Of a DNA stretch of 64,000 nucleotides, positions 48,786 to 57,316 are shown piece after piece. Made by a program: the position numbers and the translations under genes. How positions within the stretch are numbered: position 1 is the first letter of the stretch; each line of letters starts with the position of its first letter. Below the pieces are notes generated by a model. That model had not been told where the DNA came from, searched no databases, and saw nothing but the letters and a program-made list of their open reading frames with translations. The DNA comes from Streptomyces sporangiiformans (GTDB taxonomy: Bacteria; Actinomycetota; Actinomycetes; Streptomycetales; Streptomycetaceae), in NCBI RefSeq assembly GCF_005768555.2, contig NZ_VCHX02000083.1:124001-188000 (forward strand). Reading direction: 5' to 3'.

Positions 48786-51284
48786 GTGAACGTCACGCCA
48801 ATGGTGAACGAGCCTCGAGAACGGCGAGGGGCCACACTTGTCATGGCCTGTCTGGGTGTGTTCGTCGCCTATCTGCCAGTGACCACCGTGTCGGTGAGCC
48901 TGCCTGCCATTCAGGGCGCGTTGCATGCGTCGACCTCCCAACTGGCGTGGGTCCAGTCCGCGTTCGTGCTTCCCATGGCAGCTCTCATCCTGACCGCCGG
49001 TGTCTTCGGCGACGTACACGGCCGCAAGAAGGTGTACCTGGCGGGCCTCGCCCTGGCCGGTGTGGGAGCCGCCATCGCCCTCGGGGCTCACTCGATCGAG
49101 GTCCTGTGGGTCGGCCAGGCGGTAGCCGGTCTGGGCGCGGCGGCGTTGCTGCCCTCGACGCTTGCGCTGATCAGCCATGCCGTGCCCGACCCGCGCAAGC
49201 GCGGCACGTTCGTCGGGCTCTGGGCGGCGTCCCTGATGGCCGCGCTGGCGGTCGGCCCCATGATCGCCGGCGTGATCCTCGAGCACTTCGACTGGCGCTG
49301 GATCTATCTGCCGTCCATACCGGCGGCGATCGTCAGCCTGGCGGTCGCGGCACCGCTGGTGACCGACTCCCGCGCCCCCGGTGAGCGCCGACTGGACTGG
49401 CCCGGCCAGATCACCGCAGCGGTGACGATCACCGCGCTGGTCTACGGCGTCATCGAGGGCGGTGCCGCCTCCTTCTCCGAGGGACGGGTGATCGCGGCCC
49501 TGACGCTGGCGGGTGTCAGCGCCGTCACTTTCGTCCTGGCCGAGCGACGCAGCCCCAGCCCGATGCTGGACCTGTCGCTCTTCCGCAGCGCGGCCTTCAG
49601 CGCGACCACCCTCATCGCCATGATCACGTTCCTGGGTCTGATCGGTTTCTTCTTCGTCCTCAGCCTCTACTTCGGCATGGTGCAGCGCCTCGACACCCTG
49701 CACGCGGGCTACCGGCTCCTGGTCACCTCTGTGGTGTGTCTGGTCGTGGGCGCGCTGGCAGGCCGCTTGATGCACCGGATATCGCCCCGAGTCATGATCA
49801 CCACCGGCCTCCTGGCCACCGTGGGCGCGCTGTTCTCCTTCACCGCGGTCGACGCCGGCACCGCATTCGGTCCGCTGGCCTGGCGGTTGGCCCTGCTCGG
49901 CCTCGGCCTGGGCTTGGTGATCACCCCGATGACCGCCACCGCCGTCGCGGCGGTGCCGCATCACCTGGCCGGGATGGCGTCGGCGGGCAACAACGCCTTC
50001 CGGCAGGTCGGCGGCGCGCTGGGCCCGGCCGTACTGGGCACCCTGCTGACGACCAAGAGCACCGACGTCCTGCCCGGCCACCTGCGCGACGCCGGCGTCA
50101 CCGGGCCCGCGGCACACCGGATCACCGACGCCGTGACCGCCGACGGTCTGGGAGCGGTGGCCCGGATGAACCTCGGCAAGGACACCGGGCGGGCCATGGG
50201 CGCGTTGTCCGAGTCCTTCCTCGACGGCCTTCAGCTGTGCCTGATCGTGGCGGCATCCCTGGCCCTGCTCGCCGCACTCGTCGGCGCCGTACTGCTGCGA
50301 CGCCCCCAGCACGCTACGACGCCTGCCGCGAGTGCTGCGGATCACGTGGCGCGCGAGGACGCCGAGCCTTCCGTGGAGTTCGAGCCGGAGCCGGTGCTGG
50401 TCGGTGCGCAGGCTCGGGGGCGGTCGGGGGAGAGCGGCCAGTTGACGGGGGAGAGCGGGCAGTTGCTGCGCGCACCCGGCTCCGCAACCGGCGGGGGCGG
50501 TGTCGTGTCTGACGGCCGTTCGGGTCCTGTCCTGTACGGCCGGATACGCGACGCGGCCGGGGATGCCGTCGAGGGAGCCACGCTGACGCTGATCTCGCTG
50601 ACCGGGCGGCAGCTGGGCCGGGCCGTGGCGCGTGCAGAAGGCCGTTACGGCCTGGCCGCGCCGGAGGCGGGTTCGTATGTCCTGATCGCGGCGGCGGAGG
50701 GCCACCAACCGCAGGCATCCACCGTGATGGTGGGTGAGGAGCCGCTGTCCCACGACGTCCTTCTCTCCGTGATCAGCGGCTTGGCCGGCACGGTGGTCAC
50801 GGCCGGGGACGGGCTGCCCGTGCAGGGTGCGACGGTGGCGGTGACAGACGTGCGGGGAGAGGCACTGGCCGCCGGAACGACCGACGCATCCGGCGGGTTC
50901 GCGTTCGGCGAGCTGCCGGAAGGCGACGTCACGGTTGTGGTGAACGCCGCCGGATTCCGGCCTGTAGCCCTCCCGGTGCGGGTGTCCGGGCCTCGGCTCG
51001 CCCGTCTGGACGTGTCGCTGTGGCCGGGGGCAGTGCTTCGGGGCACCGTGCGGGCGGGCGCCGAAGCCCGGCCGCTGTCGGACGCGCGGGTGACCCTCGT
51101 GGACCAGGCCGGGAACGTGGTCGGCACCGCGACTACCGGGCCGGACGGTGTCTATGCCTTCACTGACCTGGACACGGGCGACTACTCGCTGATAGCCGGC
51201 GGCTATCCGCCCGTGGCCACACCCGTCGCCGTGGACGGCCCGGGACGTGAGTTCGACGTGGAGCTGGCTCATTCGGAGAGCTGA
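48786..51284 (+). CDS. MFS exporter fused to carboxypeptidase-regulatory-like repeats
   Basis: Unusual 832-residue fusion. Residues 1 to ~510 are a DHA2-type MFS transporter (TTVSVSLPAIQGAL in TM1, GDVHGRKK as motif A). A Gly/Ser/Glu linker follows. From about 570 on come three beta-sandwich repeats of the carboxypeptidase regulatory-like type, each with a DAAGDAVEGATLTL- or DARVTLVDQAG-like strand and a YxF/Y-G-L/xDLDTGDYSL-like end. The GTG start has AAGGGAG 6 nt upstream. The soluble tail would face either the cytoplasm or outside depending on helix number. The substrate is unknown. Confidence 0.85.
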   Translation: MNVTPMVNEPRERRGATLVMACLGVFVAYLPVTTVSVSLPAIQGALHASTSQLAWVQSAFVLPMAALILTAGVFGDVHGRKKVYLAGLALAGVGAAIALGAHSIEVLWVGQAVAGLGAAALLPSTLALISHAVPDPRKRGTFVGLWAASLMAALAVGPMIAGVILEHFDWRWIYLPSIPAAIVSLAVAAPLVTDSRAPGERRLDWPGQITAAVTITALVYGVIEGGAASFSEGRVIAALTLAGVSAVTFVLAERRSPSPMLDLSLFRSAAFSATTLIAMITFLGLIGFFFVLSLYFGMVQRLDTLHAGYRLLVTSVVCLVVGALAGRLMHRISPRVMITTGLLATVGALFSFTAVDAGTAFGPLAWRLALLGLGLGLVITPMTATAVAAVPHHLAGMASAGNNAFRQVGGALGPAVLGTLLTTKSTDVLPGHLRDAGVTGPAAHRITDAVTADGLGAVARMNLGKDTGRAMGALSESFLDGLQLCLIVAASLALLAALVGAVLLRRPQHATTPAASAADHVAREDAEPSVEFEPEPVLVGAQARGRSGESGQLTGESGQLLRAPGSATGGGGVVSDGRSGPVLYGRIRDAAGDAVEGATLTLISLTGRQLGRAVARAEGRYGLAAPEAGSYVLIAAAEGHQPQASTVMVGEEPLSHDVLLSVISGLAGTVVTAGDGLPVQGATVAVTDVRGEALAAGTTDASGGFAFGELPEGDVTVVVNAAGFRPVALPVRVSGPRLARLDVSLWPGAVLRGTVRAGAEARPLSDARVTLVDQAGNVVGTATTGPDGVYAFTDLDTGDYSLIAGGYPPVATPVAVDGPGREFDVELAHSES

Positions 51285-51296
51285 GCGGGCCCCTGA

Positions 51297-52289
51297 TCAC
51301 GTGCCGCGGTCAGCGGTTCGGTTCGGTTCGTAGGTGAGTTGCTTGATCTGACGCAGGATGAGGGCCGACTCGACCGCTTGGATGCCGTCGAGGACGCCGA
51401 TCTTCTCGCTCAAGTACGTGTACAGCTCGTCGGGGCTTCGGTGATGGGTGGCGACGACGATGTTGGCCTGGCCGGTGGTGGCAGAGGCGAAATGCACTTC
51501 CGGGTGCGCGGCCAGGCTACGGCCGGCGTCGGCGAGGGCGCGAGGCGCCACAGTGAGCCAGAGCATGGCGCCGACGCCGTGTCCGAGGGGCGCGTGGTCG
51601 CACTGCACGTCGAAGTACAGCACGCCGGTGGAACGCAGGGCCTCGAGCCGCCGTTTGACCGCCGGCTCCGATTGGCCGATGGCCCTCTGCAGCTCAGTGA
51701 GGGTGGCCCGGCCGTCGCGGCGGAGCACCGCGAGGAGCGCCTCGTCGGCCGTGTCCAGGGTGACGGGAGCATCGAGCGGCACCGGAGTCGGCAGTCGCAG
51801 AGCGGCTTCCTGGTCAGGGGTCAGTGCGTTGGATTTGTTGAGCCAGCCGTGGGGGCCGCCGTAGAAGCGGTGCAGGAGGCAATGGGCGGTCACGGTGACA
51901 ATCTGCGGGGTGCGTTGGAGCCGGTCGAACAGCAGCTCGTCCCGCTCCTTCAGGCTGCGCGGTTTCATGCCGCAGAAGACCTCGGTGCCACCGGACATCA
52001 GGCTCACGTAGAGGGTGTCGGGGCGCTTGGCGAGTGCGTCCGCGAGCTGCTCCGCCACATCAGGGACGCAGTGCAGTCGTACGATCCAGTTCTGCCGGCC
52101 GAGCAGGCTCTCGTGCGTCATACCGAGCACACGCACGTTGGCGGTCGTGCGCAGCTGTCGGTACCGCCGGGCCACGGTCTGGTCGGAGACTCCGAGGGCG
52201 GTCGCGATACGGCTGAACGGTGCGCGCCCGTCGAGCTGCAGCGCGTGCAGCACTTGCAGGTCGAGGCGATCGAGCGTGGGGAACTCCAC
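51297..52289 (-). CDS. Lrp/AsnC regulator with duplicated domains
   Basis: Double-length Lrp protein of 330 residues containing two AsnC-type HTH units: LDRLDLQVLHALQLDGRAPF with SDQTVARRYRQL, and later DEALLAVLRRDGRATLTELQ with SEPAVKRRLEAL. Each is followed by a RAM ligand-binding domain. Such double Lrp proteins are common in streptomycetes and regulate adjacent transporters. AAGGAG lies 5 nt before the GTG. It is convergent with the MFS fusion (12-bp gap). Confidence 0.87.
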   Translation of the reverse strand: MEFPTLDRLDLQVLHALQLDGRAPFSRIATALGVSDQTVARRYRQLRTTANVRVLGMTHESLLGRQNWIVRLHCVPDVAEQLADALAKRPDTLYVSLMSGGTEVFCGMKPRSLKERDELLFDRLQRTPQIVTVTAHCLLHRFYGGPHGWLNKSNALTPDQEAALRLPTPVPLDAPVTLDTADEALLAVLRRDGRATLTELQRAIGQSEPAVKRRLEALRSTGVLYFDVQCDHAPLGHGVGAMLWLTVAPRALADAGRSLAAHPEVHFASATTGQANIVVATHHRSPDELYTYLSEKIGVLDGIQAVESALILRQIKQLTYEPNRTADRGT

Positions 52290-52395
52290 CGGTACTCCTT
52301 GGGACTGGAGCGGTATGCGTCGCCGTACGCGGTCAGCGGCATGGGCGGTGAGAGGGACACCCCCGACGACGGGATGTGCCGGTACGTCGGACTGG

Positions 52396-52851
52396 TCACG
52401 CCTCCCGGACAGCATCGGCCACCTGATCGAGCAGCGCCGTCAGCCGTGTGCTGTCCTCGGGGCCCAGCTTCTCGGCGATCCGTTGTTCGATCTCGACGAT
52501 CACGGCATCGGCCTGGCGCAGGGCGTCGCGGCCGGCGTCGGTGAGATGGAGCTCCTGCACGTGGCCGTGGCGCGGGTGCGGTTGGCGTTCCAGATGGCCC
52601 CGCTGCTCCAGCCGGGCCACGAGGGAGGCCACGGCTTGCGGGGTGACGTTCAGGCGGCGGGCGAGCTCCGCGCCCGTCAGGCCGGGATCGGTATGGACGG
52701 AGATCAGCAGGGAGTACTGCGCGGCCGCCATGCCCAACGGCCGTAGCCGCTGCTCTTTCAGGGCCTGCACGGCCCACTCCGCCCGCCGCAGCGCCCAGCT
52801 CACCCGGTCCATTGCGTTCGCGGCGATCGGCCCCTCGTCATCCTGTCTCAC
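52396..52851 (-). CDS. MarR-family regulator
   Basis: Winged-helix regulator of 151 residues. LRPLGMAAAQYSLLISVH, then LTGAELARRLNVTPQAVASLVARLEQRGHL for the recognition helix and RHGHVQELHLTDAGRDAL for the wing. The GTG start has no clear ribosome site. A TGTCAA-N5-TTGACA dyad lies 28 bp upstream, consistent with autorepression. The neighbours give no clear target beyond the divergent RibD-like gene. Confidence 0.87.
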   Translation of the reverse strand: MRQDDEGPIAANAMDRVSWALRRAEWAVQALKEQRLRPLGMAAAQYSLLISVHTDPGLTGAELARRLNVTPQAVASLVARLEQRGHLERQPHPRHGHVQELHLTDAGRDALRQADAVIVEIEQRIAEKLGPEDSTRLTALLDQVADAVREA

Positions 52852-52878
52852 GCCGCGAGAATACGACACCTGGACAAC

Positions 52879-52895
52879 TGTCAACATGCTTGACA
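52879..52895. promoter_or_regulatory. Candidate MarR operator overlapping a -35
   Basis: TGTCAA-CATGC-TTGACA is a perfect 6-5-6 inverted repeat. On either strand the TTGACA half could serve as a -35. It lies in the 311-bp gap 52852-53162. The rest of that gap shows no gene; a minus-strand reading (LLADPSGVWCVQPQDGG near 53000) looks protein-like but is too short to assign. Confidence 0.5.
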
Positions 52896-53162
52896 TGAGA
52901 CAAGCGCCTGAATAATTAGTCGGCGGCTACGCCCCGCTCGTCGACGTCGCCCATCTGCGGGCCGTCATCGGTTGCCTGCTCCGCATTGACGCCCTCCTCC
53001 GTCTTGCGGCTGCACGCACCAGACCCCGCTCGGGTCGGCCAAGAGGTACCGCACCTCACAGCCGGGCTGATCCAAACGACGGCCCTTGTGCTGCGCCGTG
53101 GAAGTTCCGCCGATGAGTTTTCGGCAGTTGTGCGGTCTACCAGTCGACGAAGGGAGCGCACC

Positions 53163-53768
53163 ATGCGCGAGATCATCGTTTGCACGTTCCTGACGCTGGA
53201 CGGCGTCATGCAGGCGCCGGGCGGTCCGGACGAGGACGCTGAGAGCGGCTTCGAGCACGGCGGCTGGCAGAAACCGGTGGCCGACGACGAGGTCGGCGCG
53301 GCCATCGCCGGTTGGTACGAGCACTCCGACGCGATGCTGCTCGGCCGTAAGACGTACGAGATCTTCGCGTCGTACTGGCCGACCGCCGATCCCGACAACC
53401 CGTTCACCCATCGGATGAACGGCATGCACAAGTACGTGGCGTCTCGGACCCTGACGTCCGTCGAGTGGCAGAACTCCACGCTGCTGGAGGGCGACATCGT
53501 CGATGCCGTACGCAAGCTGAAGGCGTCCGACGGCGGCAACATCAACGTCGTCGGCAGCGGCGACCTCGCCCAGACCCTCATGCAGCACGGCCTCGTCGAC
53601 GAGTACCGGCTGACCATCCATCCGGTGATCATCGGCACCGGCAAGCGGCTGTTCGCCGACGGAGCGATCCCCACTGCGCTGGAGCCGGTCAGCGTCTCGA
53701 CGACGAAGGGCGGCACCATCGTCGGCGTCTACCGGCCGAACGGTAAGCCCAGCTACGACAGCTACTAG
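53163..53768 (+). CDS. RibD C-terminal/DHFR-fold reductase-like protein
   Basis: Product of 201 residues of the dihydrofolate-reductase-like (RibD_C) family, probably NADPH-binding. TLDGVMQAPGG is the opening loop, AMLLGRKTYEIFASYWP the nucleotide-binding helix, and NINVVGSGDLAQTLMQHGLVDEYRL the conserved C-terminal segment. AAGGGAG precedes the ATG. Function in this common actinobacterial family is not defined. Its stop overlaps the end of the convergent aldehyde dehydrogenase pseudogene by 5 bp. Confidence 0.87.
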   Translation: MREIIVCTFLTLDGVMQAPGGPDEDAESGFEHGGWQKPVADDEVGAAIAGWYEHSDAMLLGRKTYEIFASYWPTADPDNPFTHRMNGMHKYVASRTLTSVEWQNSTLLEGDIVDAVRKLKASDGGNINVVGSGDLAQTLMQHGLVDEYRLTIHPVIIGTGKRLFADGAIPTALEPVSVSTTKGGTIVGVYRPNGKPSYDSY

Positions 53769-55304
53769 GGGACGTGGTCCCCGACCTGCTCGGCCGCCGA
53801 CCTGACGGGCCCGATGTGGTCGATAGTGAAGACCACGTCGTGCCAGGACTTGTGCTGCTCGCCGTGATCTCCGACATGACGTGCTTGACGTTGGTGTACT
53901 CGTCGAAGGAGTAGGCGGACATGTCCTTGCCGAAGCCGGCGGCCTTGTAGCCGCCGTGCGGCATCACGCTGATGATCGGGATGTGGTCGTTGATCCAGAC
54001 GCAGCCCGCCTGGATCACGCGGCTCGCGCGTCCGGCGCGGAACACGTTGCCGGTCCAGGCGGAGGCGGCCAGTCCGTACGGAGAGTCGTTGGCGAGCCGG
54101 ATGGCGTCGTCGTCGCCGTCGAACGGCAGGCAGACGAGGACCGGACCGAAGATCTCCCGCTGGACGACGGGGGAGTCCTGTGCCGCGTCGGTGATGAGGG
54201 TGGGCTCGTAGTAGGCGGCCCGGCCCAGCGGCCCGTCGGGGATCCTCCCGCCGCGCACGATGGTGGCTCCGGCCTGGCGGGCGGCCTCGACCATGGCGGC
54301 GACCTTGTCGCGCTGTGGCAGGGAGATCAGGGAGCCCATGTCGGTGGCGGGGTCGTCGACCGGGCCCAGGCGCACGCCGTCCATGAGGGCGGCCACCCGC
54401 TCGACGAACGCCTCGTACAGGGGCGTTGGACGTAGGCGCGGGTGGCGGCGGTGCAGTCCTGGCCGGCGTTGATGAGGGCTCCGGCCACGGCGCCGCGGGC
54501 GGCGGCTTCCAGGTCGGCGTCGTCGAACACGAGGAACGGGGCCTTGCCGCCGAGTTCGAGGTGGACGCGCTTGACCAACCCGGCCGCCTGCGCGGCGACT
54601 CGGCGGCCGACCGCGGTGGAGCCGGTGAAGGACACCATGGCGACGTCGGGGTGGGTGACGAGGGCCTGGCCGGCGACCGGTCCGCTGCCGGTGACGATGT
54701 TGATGACGCCGTCGGGGATGCCGGCCTCCTGAGCCGCCTCGGCGAACATCACTGAGGTGAGCGGGGTGAGTTCGGAGGGCTTGAGGACCACGGTGTTGCC
54801 GGCGGCGACGGCGGGCAGCGCCTTCCAGGCGGCCATCTGCAGCGGGTAGTTCCAGGGGGCGATGGAGCCGATGACGCCGAGGGGTTCGCGGCGGATGGTG
54901 GAGGTGTGTTCGGCGGAGTACTCCGCCGAGGCGCGGCCTTCCAGGTTGCGGGCCGCCCCGGCGAAGAACCGGACGTTGTCGATGGTGCCGGGGACGTCGA
55001 AGTCGCGGGTCAGCCTGATCGGCTTGCCGCCGATGCGGCTTTCGGTGCGGGCGAGTTCCTCGCCGCGGTGCTGGAGGATGTCCGCCCAGCGCAGCATCGC
55101 CTCGGAGCGCTCGGCGGGGGTGGTGCGCGACCATGCGGCGAAAGCGGCGCGGGCGGCGGCCACCGCCTCGTGCACGTCGTCCGGGCCGGCCAGGGTGTCG
55201 GTGGCCAGGACCTCGCCGTTGGCCGGGTTGGTCACCGAGTACTGCTCGCCGGACGTGCCGGAGCGGCGCTTGCCCGCGATGAACTGCTGTCCGGTGGTCT
55301 CCAT
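53764..55304 (-). pseudogene. Frameshifted aldehyde dehydrogenase (hydroxyproline pathway)
   Basis: NAD(P)-dependent aldehyde dehydrogenase broken by two shifts. Frame 1 (55304 to about 54425) covers the Rossmann part, with APWNYPLQMAAWKA, FTGSTAVGRR, LELGGKAPF and the catalytic Cys in NAGQDCTAATR. A shift at the G run 54420-54423 moves to another frame with LYEAFVERVAALMDG to DEYTNVKHVM. A second shift near 53861-53864 gives GEQHKSWHDVVF and a stop at 53764. Position, last in the operon, suggests 2-oxoglutarate semialdehyde dehydrogenase. Real decay or homopolymer error are both possible. Confidence 0.8.
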
Positions 55305-55307
55305 CAG

Positions 55308-56399
55308 TCACTTCTCCGATCGGGTCTCGGGGCCGGAGCTCTGCTCGCCCCACAGGTCGCCGAGCGTGTAGCCGTGCGGGAAGGGGTCGGTCTCGTCCAG
55401 GACGTACTGACTGAAGGCGGTGATCCATCCGCGGCCGCTGATCGTCGGCAGCACGGCCTCGTAGGGGCCGATGCGGGTGGTGTCCAGGAGCGTGCCGGTG
55501 AAGGTGGTGCCGAGGATCGACTCGTGGACGAACGGCGTGTCCAGGGGGAGTTCGCCGCGGGCGTGCAGGGCGGCCATGCGACCACTTGTGCCGGTGCCGC
55601 AGGGAGAGCGGTCAAGCGTGCCGGTCCAGGTCGCCGGGTCGGCAAGGTCCACCTCGCCGTTCGGCAGGACGACCACGTTGCGGCCGGAGGCACCCGGCGT
55701 CGCGGACGGGGCGTGGATCATCGTCAGGGAGATCCGGTTGACGCCGGGGTTGAGCGGGTGGCTGACCGGGAACTGCTGCTGGGCTGCGGTCCGCAGCACC
55801 GCTCCGGCGCGGGCGATTTGTTTGGCGGCGGAGGGATCGAGTCGGATGCCGAGGTCCGCGGCGCGCGCCTGGACGTAGAACTGACCGCCGAAGACAATGT
55901 CGGCCTGCACGGGCCCGTATTCGGGCAGCTCCAGGACGTGGTCGAGGGCGATCGCGAAAGCGGGCACGTTGGCGAAGGTGACCCGGGTGGCCCTGCCGCC
56001 CTCGACATCGGCGCGGACCCGGACGAGGCCGACCGCGGTGTCCACGGTGAGTTCGGTGACCGGCTCGGTGACCGGGACCGCGCCCGTCTCCACGAGGGCG
56101 GTGACGGCGCAGATCAGGTTGGAGCCGGACATGGGGCGGAAGCCGCCCTGTTCCAGCACGACCAGGCCGAAGTCGGCTGCCGGGTCGGCCGGGGGCAGTA
56201 CCAGGGCGCCGCACAGGGCCGGGTAGCCGCGCGGCTCGCGCAGCAGGAGCCGGCGCAGGTCGTCGAGGTGTTTCTCGCAGTACCGCAGCCGTTCGGCCAT
56301 GGTGGCGCCCCGGACGTGCAGGTGGCTGCCGATCAGCACACGCCCGGGTTCGCCCTCGGCGTGGACGTCGATCGCGTGGATGCGGCGGTGCGCGGCCAT
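55308..56399 (-). CDS. Proline racemase-family hydroxyproline epimerase
   Basis: Product of 363 residues. The two active-site loops are MSGSNLICA and SPCGTGTSGRMAAL; the second Cys267 is present but the first catalytic position is Ser91 rather than Cys. The family converts trans-4-hydroxy-L-proline to cis-4-hydroxy-D-proline (or dehydrates trans-3-hydroxyproline). Ser at the first site occurs in some members. It starts inside the TAATG overlap with the deaminase gene. Context with an FAD oxidase and a DapA-type enzyme favours the 4-hydroxyproline route. Confidence 0.85.
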   Translation of the reverse strand: MAAHRRIHAIDVHAEGEPGRVLIGSHLHVRGATMAERLRYCEKHLDDLRRLLLREPRGYPALCGALVLPPADPAADFGLVVLEQGGFRPMSGSNLICAVTALVETGAVPVTEPVTELTVDTAVGLVRVRADVEGGRATRVTFANVPAFAIALDHVLELPEYGPVQADIVFGGQFYVQARAADLGIRLDPSAAKQIARAGAVLRTAAQQQFPVSHPLNPGVNRISLTMIHAPSATPGASGRNVVVLPNGEVDLADPATWTGTLDRSPCGTGTSGRMAALHARGELPLDTPFVHESILGTTFTGTLLDTTRIGPYEAVLPTISGRGWITAFSQYVLDETDPFPHGYTLGDLWGEQSSGPETRSEK

Positions 56400-57316
56400 T
56401 ACGCCGCCACGGCGGCGTCGACGGTCTCGACGCCGGCGGCGGTGAGCAGGGTGCGCAGCTCCTCGCGGTACTCGGGGGCCAGCGGCAGGACGGGCCGGCG
56501 GGTGGGGCCGGCGCTCACGCCGACGAGGTCGAGCCCGGTCTTGATGCCGCAGGCGTAGTTGTGGGACTCCAGGAACCGGCAGATCGGGAAGATCTTCGCC
56601 CACAGCTCGCGTGCGGCGTGCAGATCGGCCCGGACGGCGAGGGCGTCGTACAGGCCGGCGCACAGCCGGGGGATCACGCCGGCGGTGCCCCACACGCCGG
56701 CCTTGGCTCCGCTCGCCAGGGCGGCGAAGGTGAGGGTGTCCCAGCCGTTGAGGGTGGTGATGTCCTGTGCGTGCTGCTGCTGGACGGCGGAGAGCCAGGC
56801 GAAGTCGCCGCCGGTGTCCTTGTAGGACGTCACCGCGGTCTCGCGGGCCAGCTGCGCCAGCTGCTCCGGAGTGAGCTGAACGCCGCTTGCGGAGGGGATG
56901 TTGTAGTACATGATCGGGATGCCGACCGCCTCCGAGACCGTGCCGAAGTAGGCGAGGAGTTCCTCGAAGGACGGGGCGTCGTAGAACGGCGGCACGATCA
57001 TGACGGCGCACGCGCCGGCCTTCTCGGCGTGAACGCTCAGCTCCACGGTCTCGGCCGTGCTCAGCGCGGCCGTTCCGGCGACCACCGGGGCGCGTCCGGC
57101 AGCGGCCTCGACATACAGCTCGGTGACCTGCTTGCGCTCGTTCGAGGTCAGCGTGGTGAACTCGCCGGTGCTGCCGCCGGGGACGAGACCGTGGATGCCG
57201 CCGGAGATGATGTGGTCGACCTGGCGCTGGACGCCCGTGGCGTCGATGGCGGAGCCGTCCGCGGTCAGCGGGGTGACGGCGGCGGCGAGGATGCCGGTGA
57301 ACTGCGGGGCGCTCAT
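56399..57316 (-). CDS. DapA-family pyrroline-4-hydroxy-2-carboxylate deaminase (likely)
   Basis: Class I aldolase-fold lyase of 305 residues. Lys166 in TSYKDTGGD is the Schiff-base lysine, Tyr138 in MYYNIPS the general acid/base, and GGSTGEFTTLT the substrate loop. In hydroxyproline breakdown the enzyme deaminates and dehydrates the cyclic imine to 2-oxoglutarate semialdehyde. It overlaps the oxidase gene (ATGA) and the epimerase gene (TAATG), so the operon is tightly coupled. By sequence alone it could be another DapA-family lyase; context decides. Confidence 0.82.
   Translation of the reverse strand: MSAPQFTGILAAAVTPLTADGSAIDATGVQRQVDHIISGGIHGLVPGGSTGEFTTLTSNERKQVTELYVEAAAGRAPVVAGTAALSTAETVELSVHAEKAGACAVMIVPPFYDAPSFEELLAYFGTVSEAVGIPIMYYNIPSASGVQLTPEQLAQLARETAVTSYKDTGGDFAWLSAVQQQHAQDITTLNGWDTLTFAALASGAKAGVWGTAGVIPRLCAGLYDALAVRADLHAARELWAKIFPICRFLESHNYACGIKTGLDLVGVSAGPTRRPVLPLAPEYREELRTLLTAAGVETVDAAVAA

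Noticed and set aside
48633..51272. 879-codon minus-strand frame opposite the MFS fusion
   Set aside because: Rich in Gln/His/Gly/Arg with no fold; shadow of the real gene.
52916..53160. Protein-like minus-strand reading with LLADPSGVWCVQPQDGG
   Set aside because: Too short, no start or ribosome site, and no family I can name; could be a remnant but not supportable.
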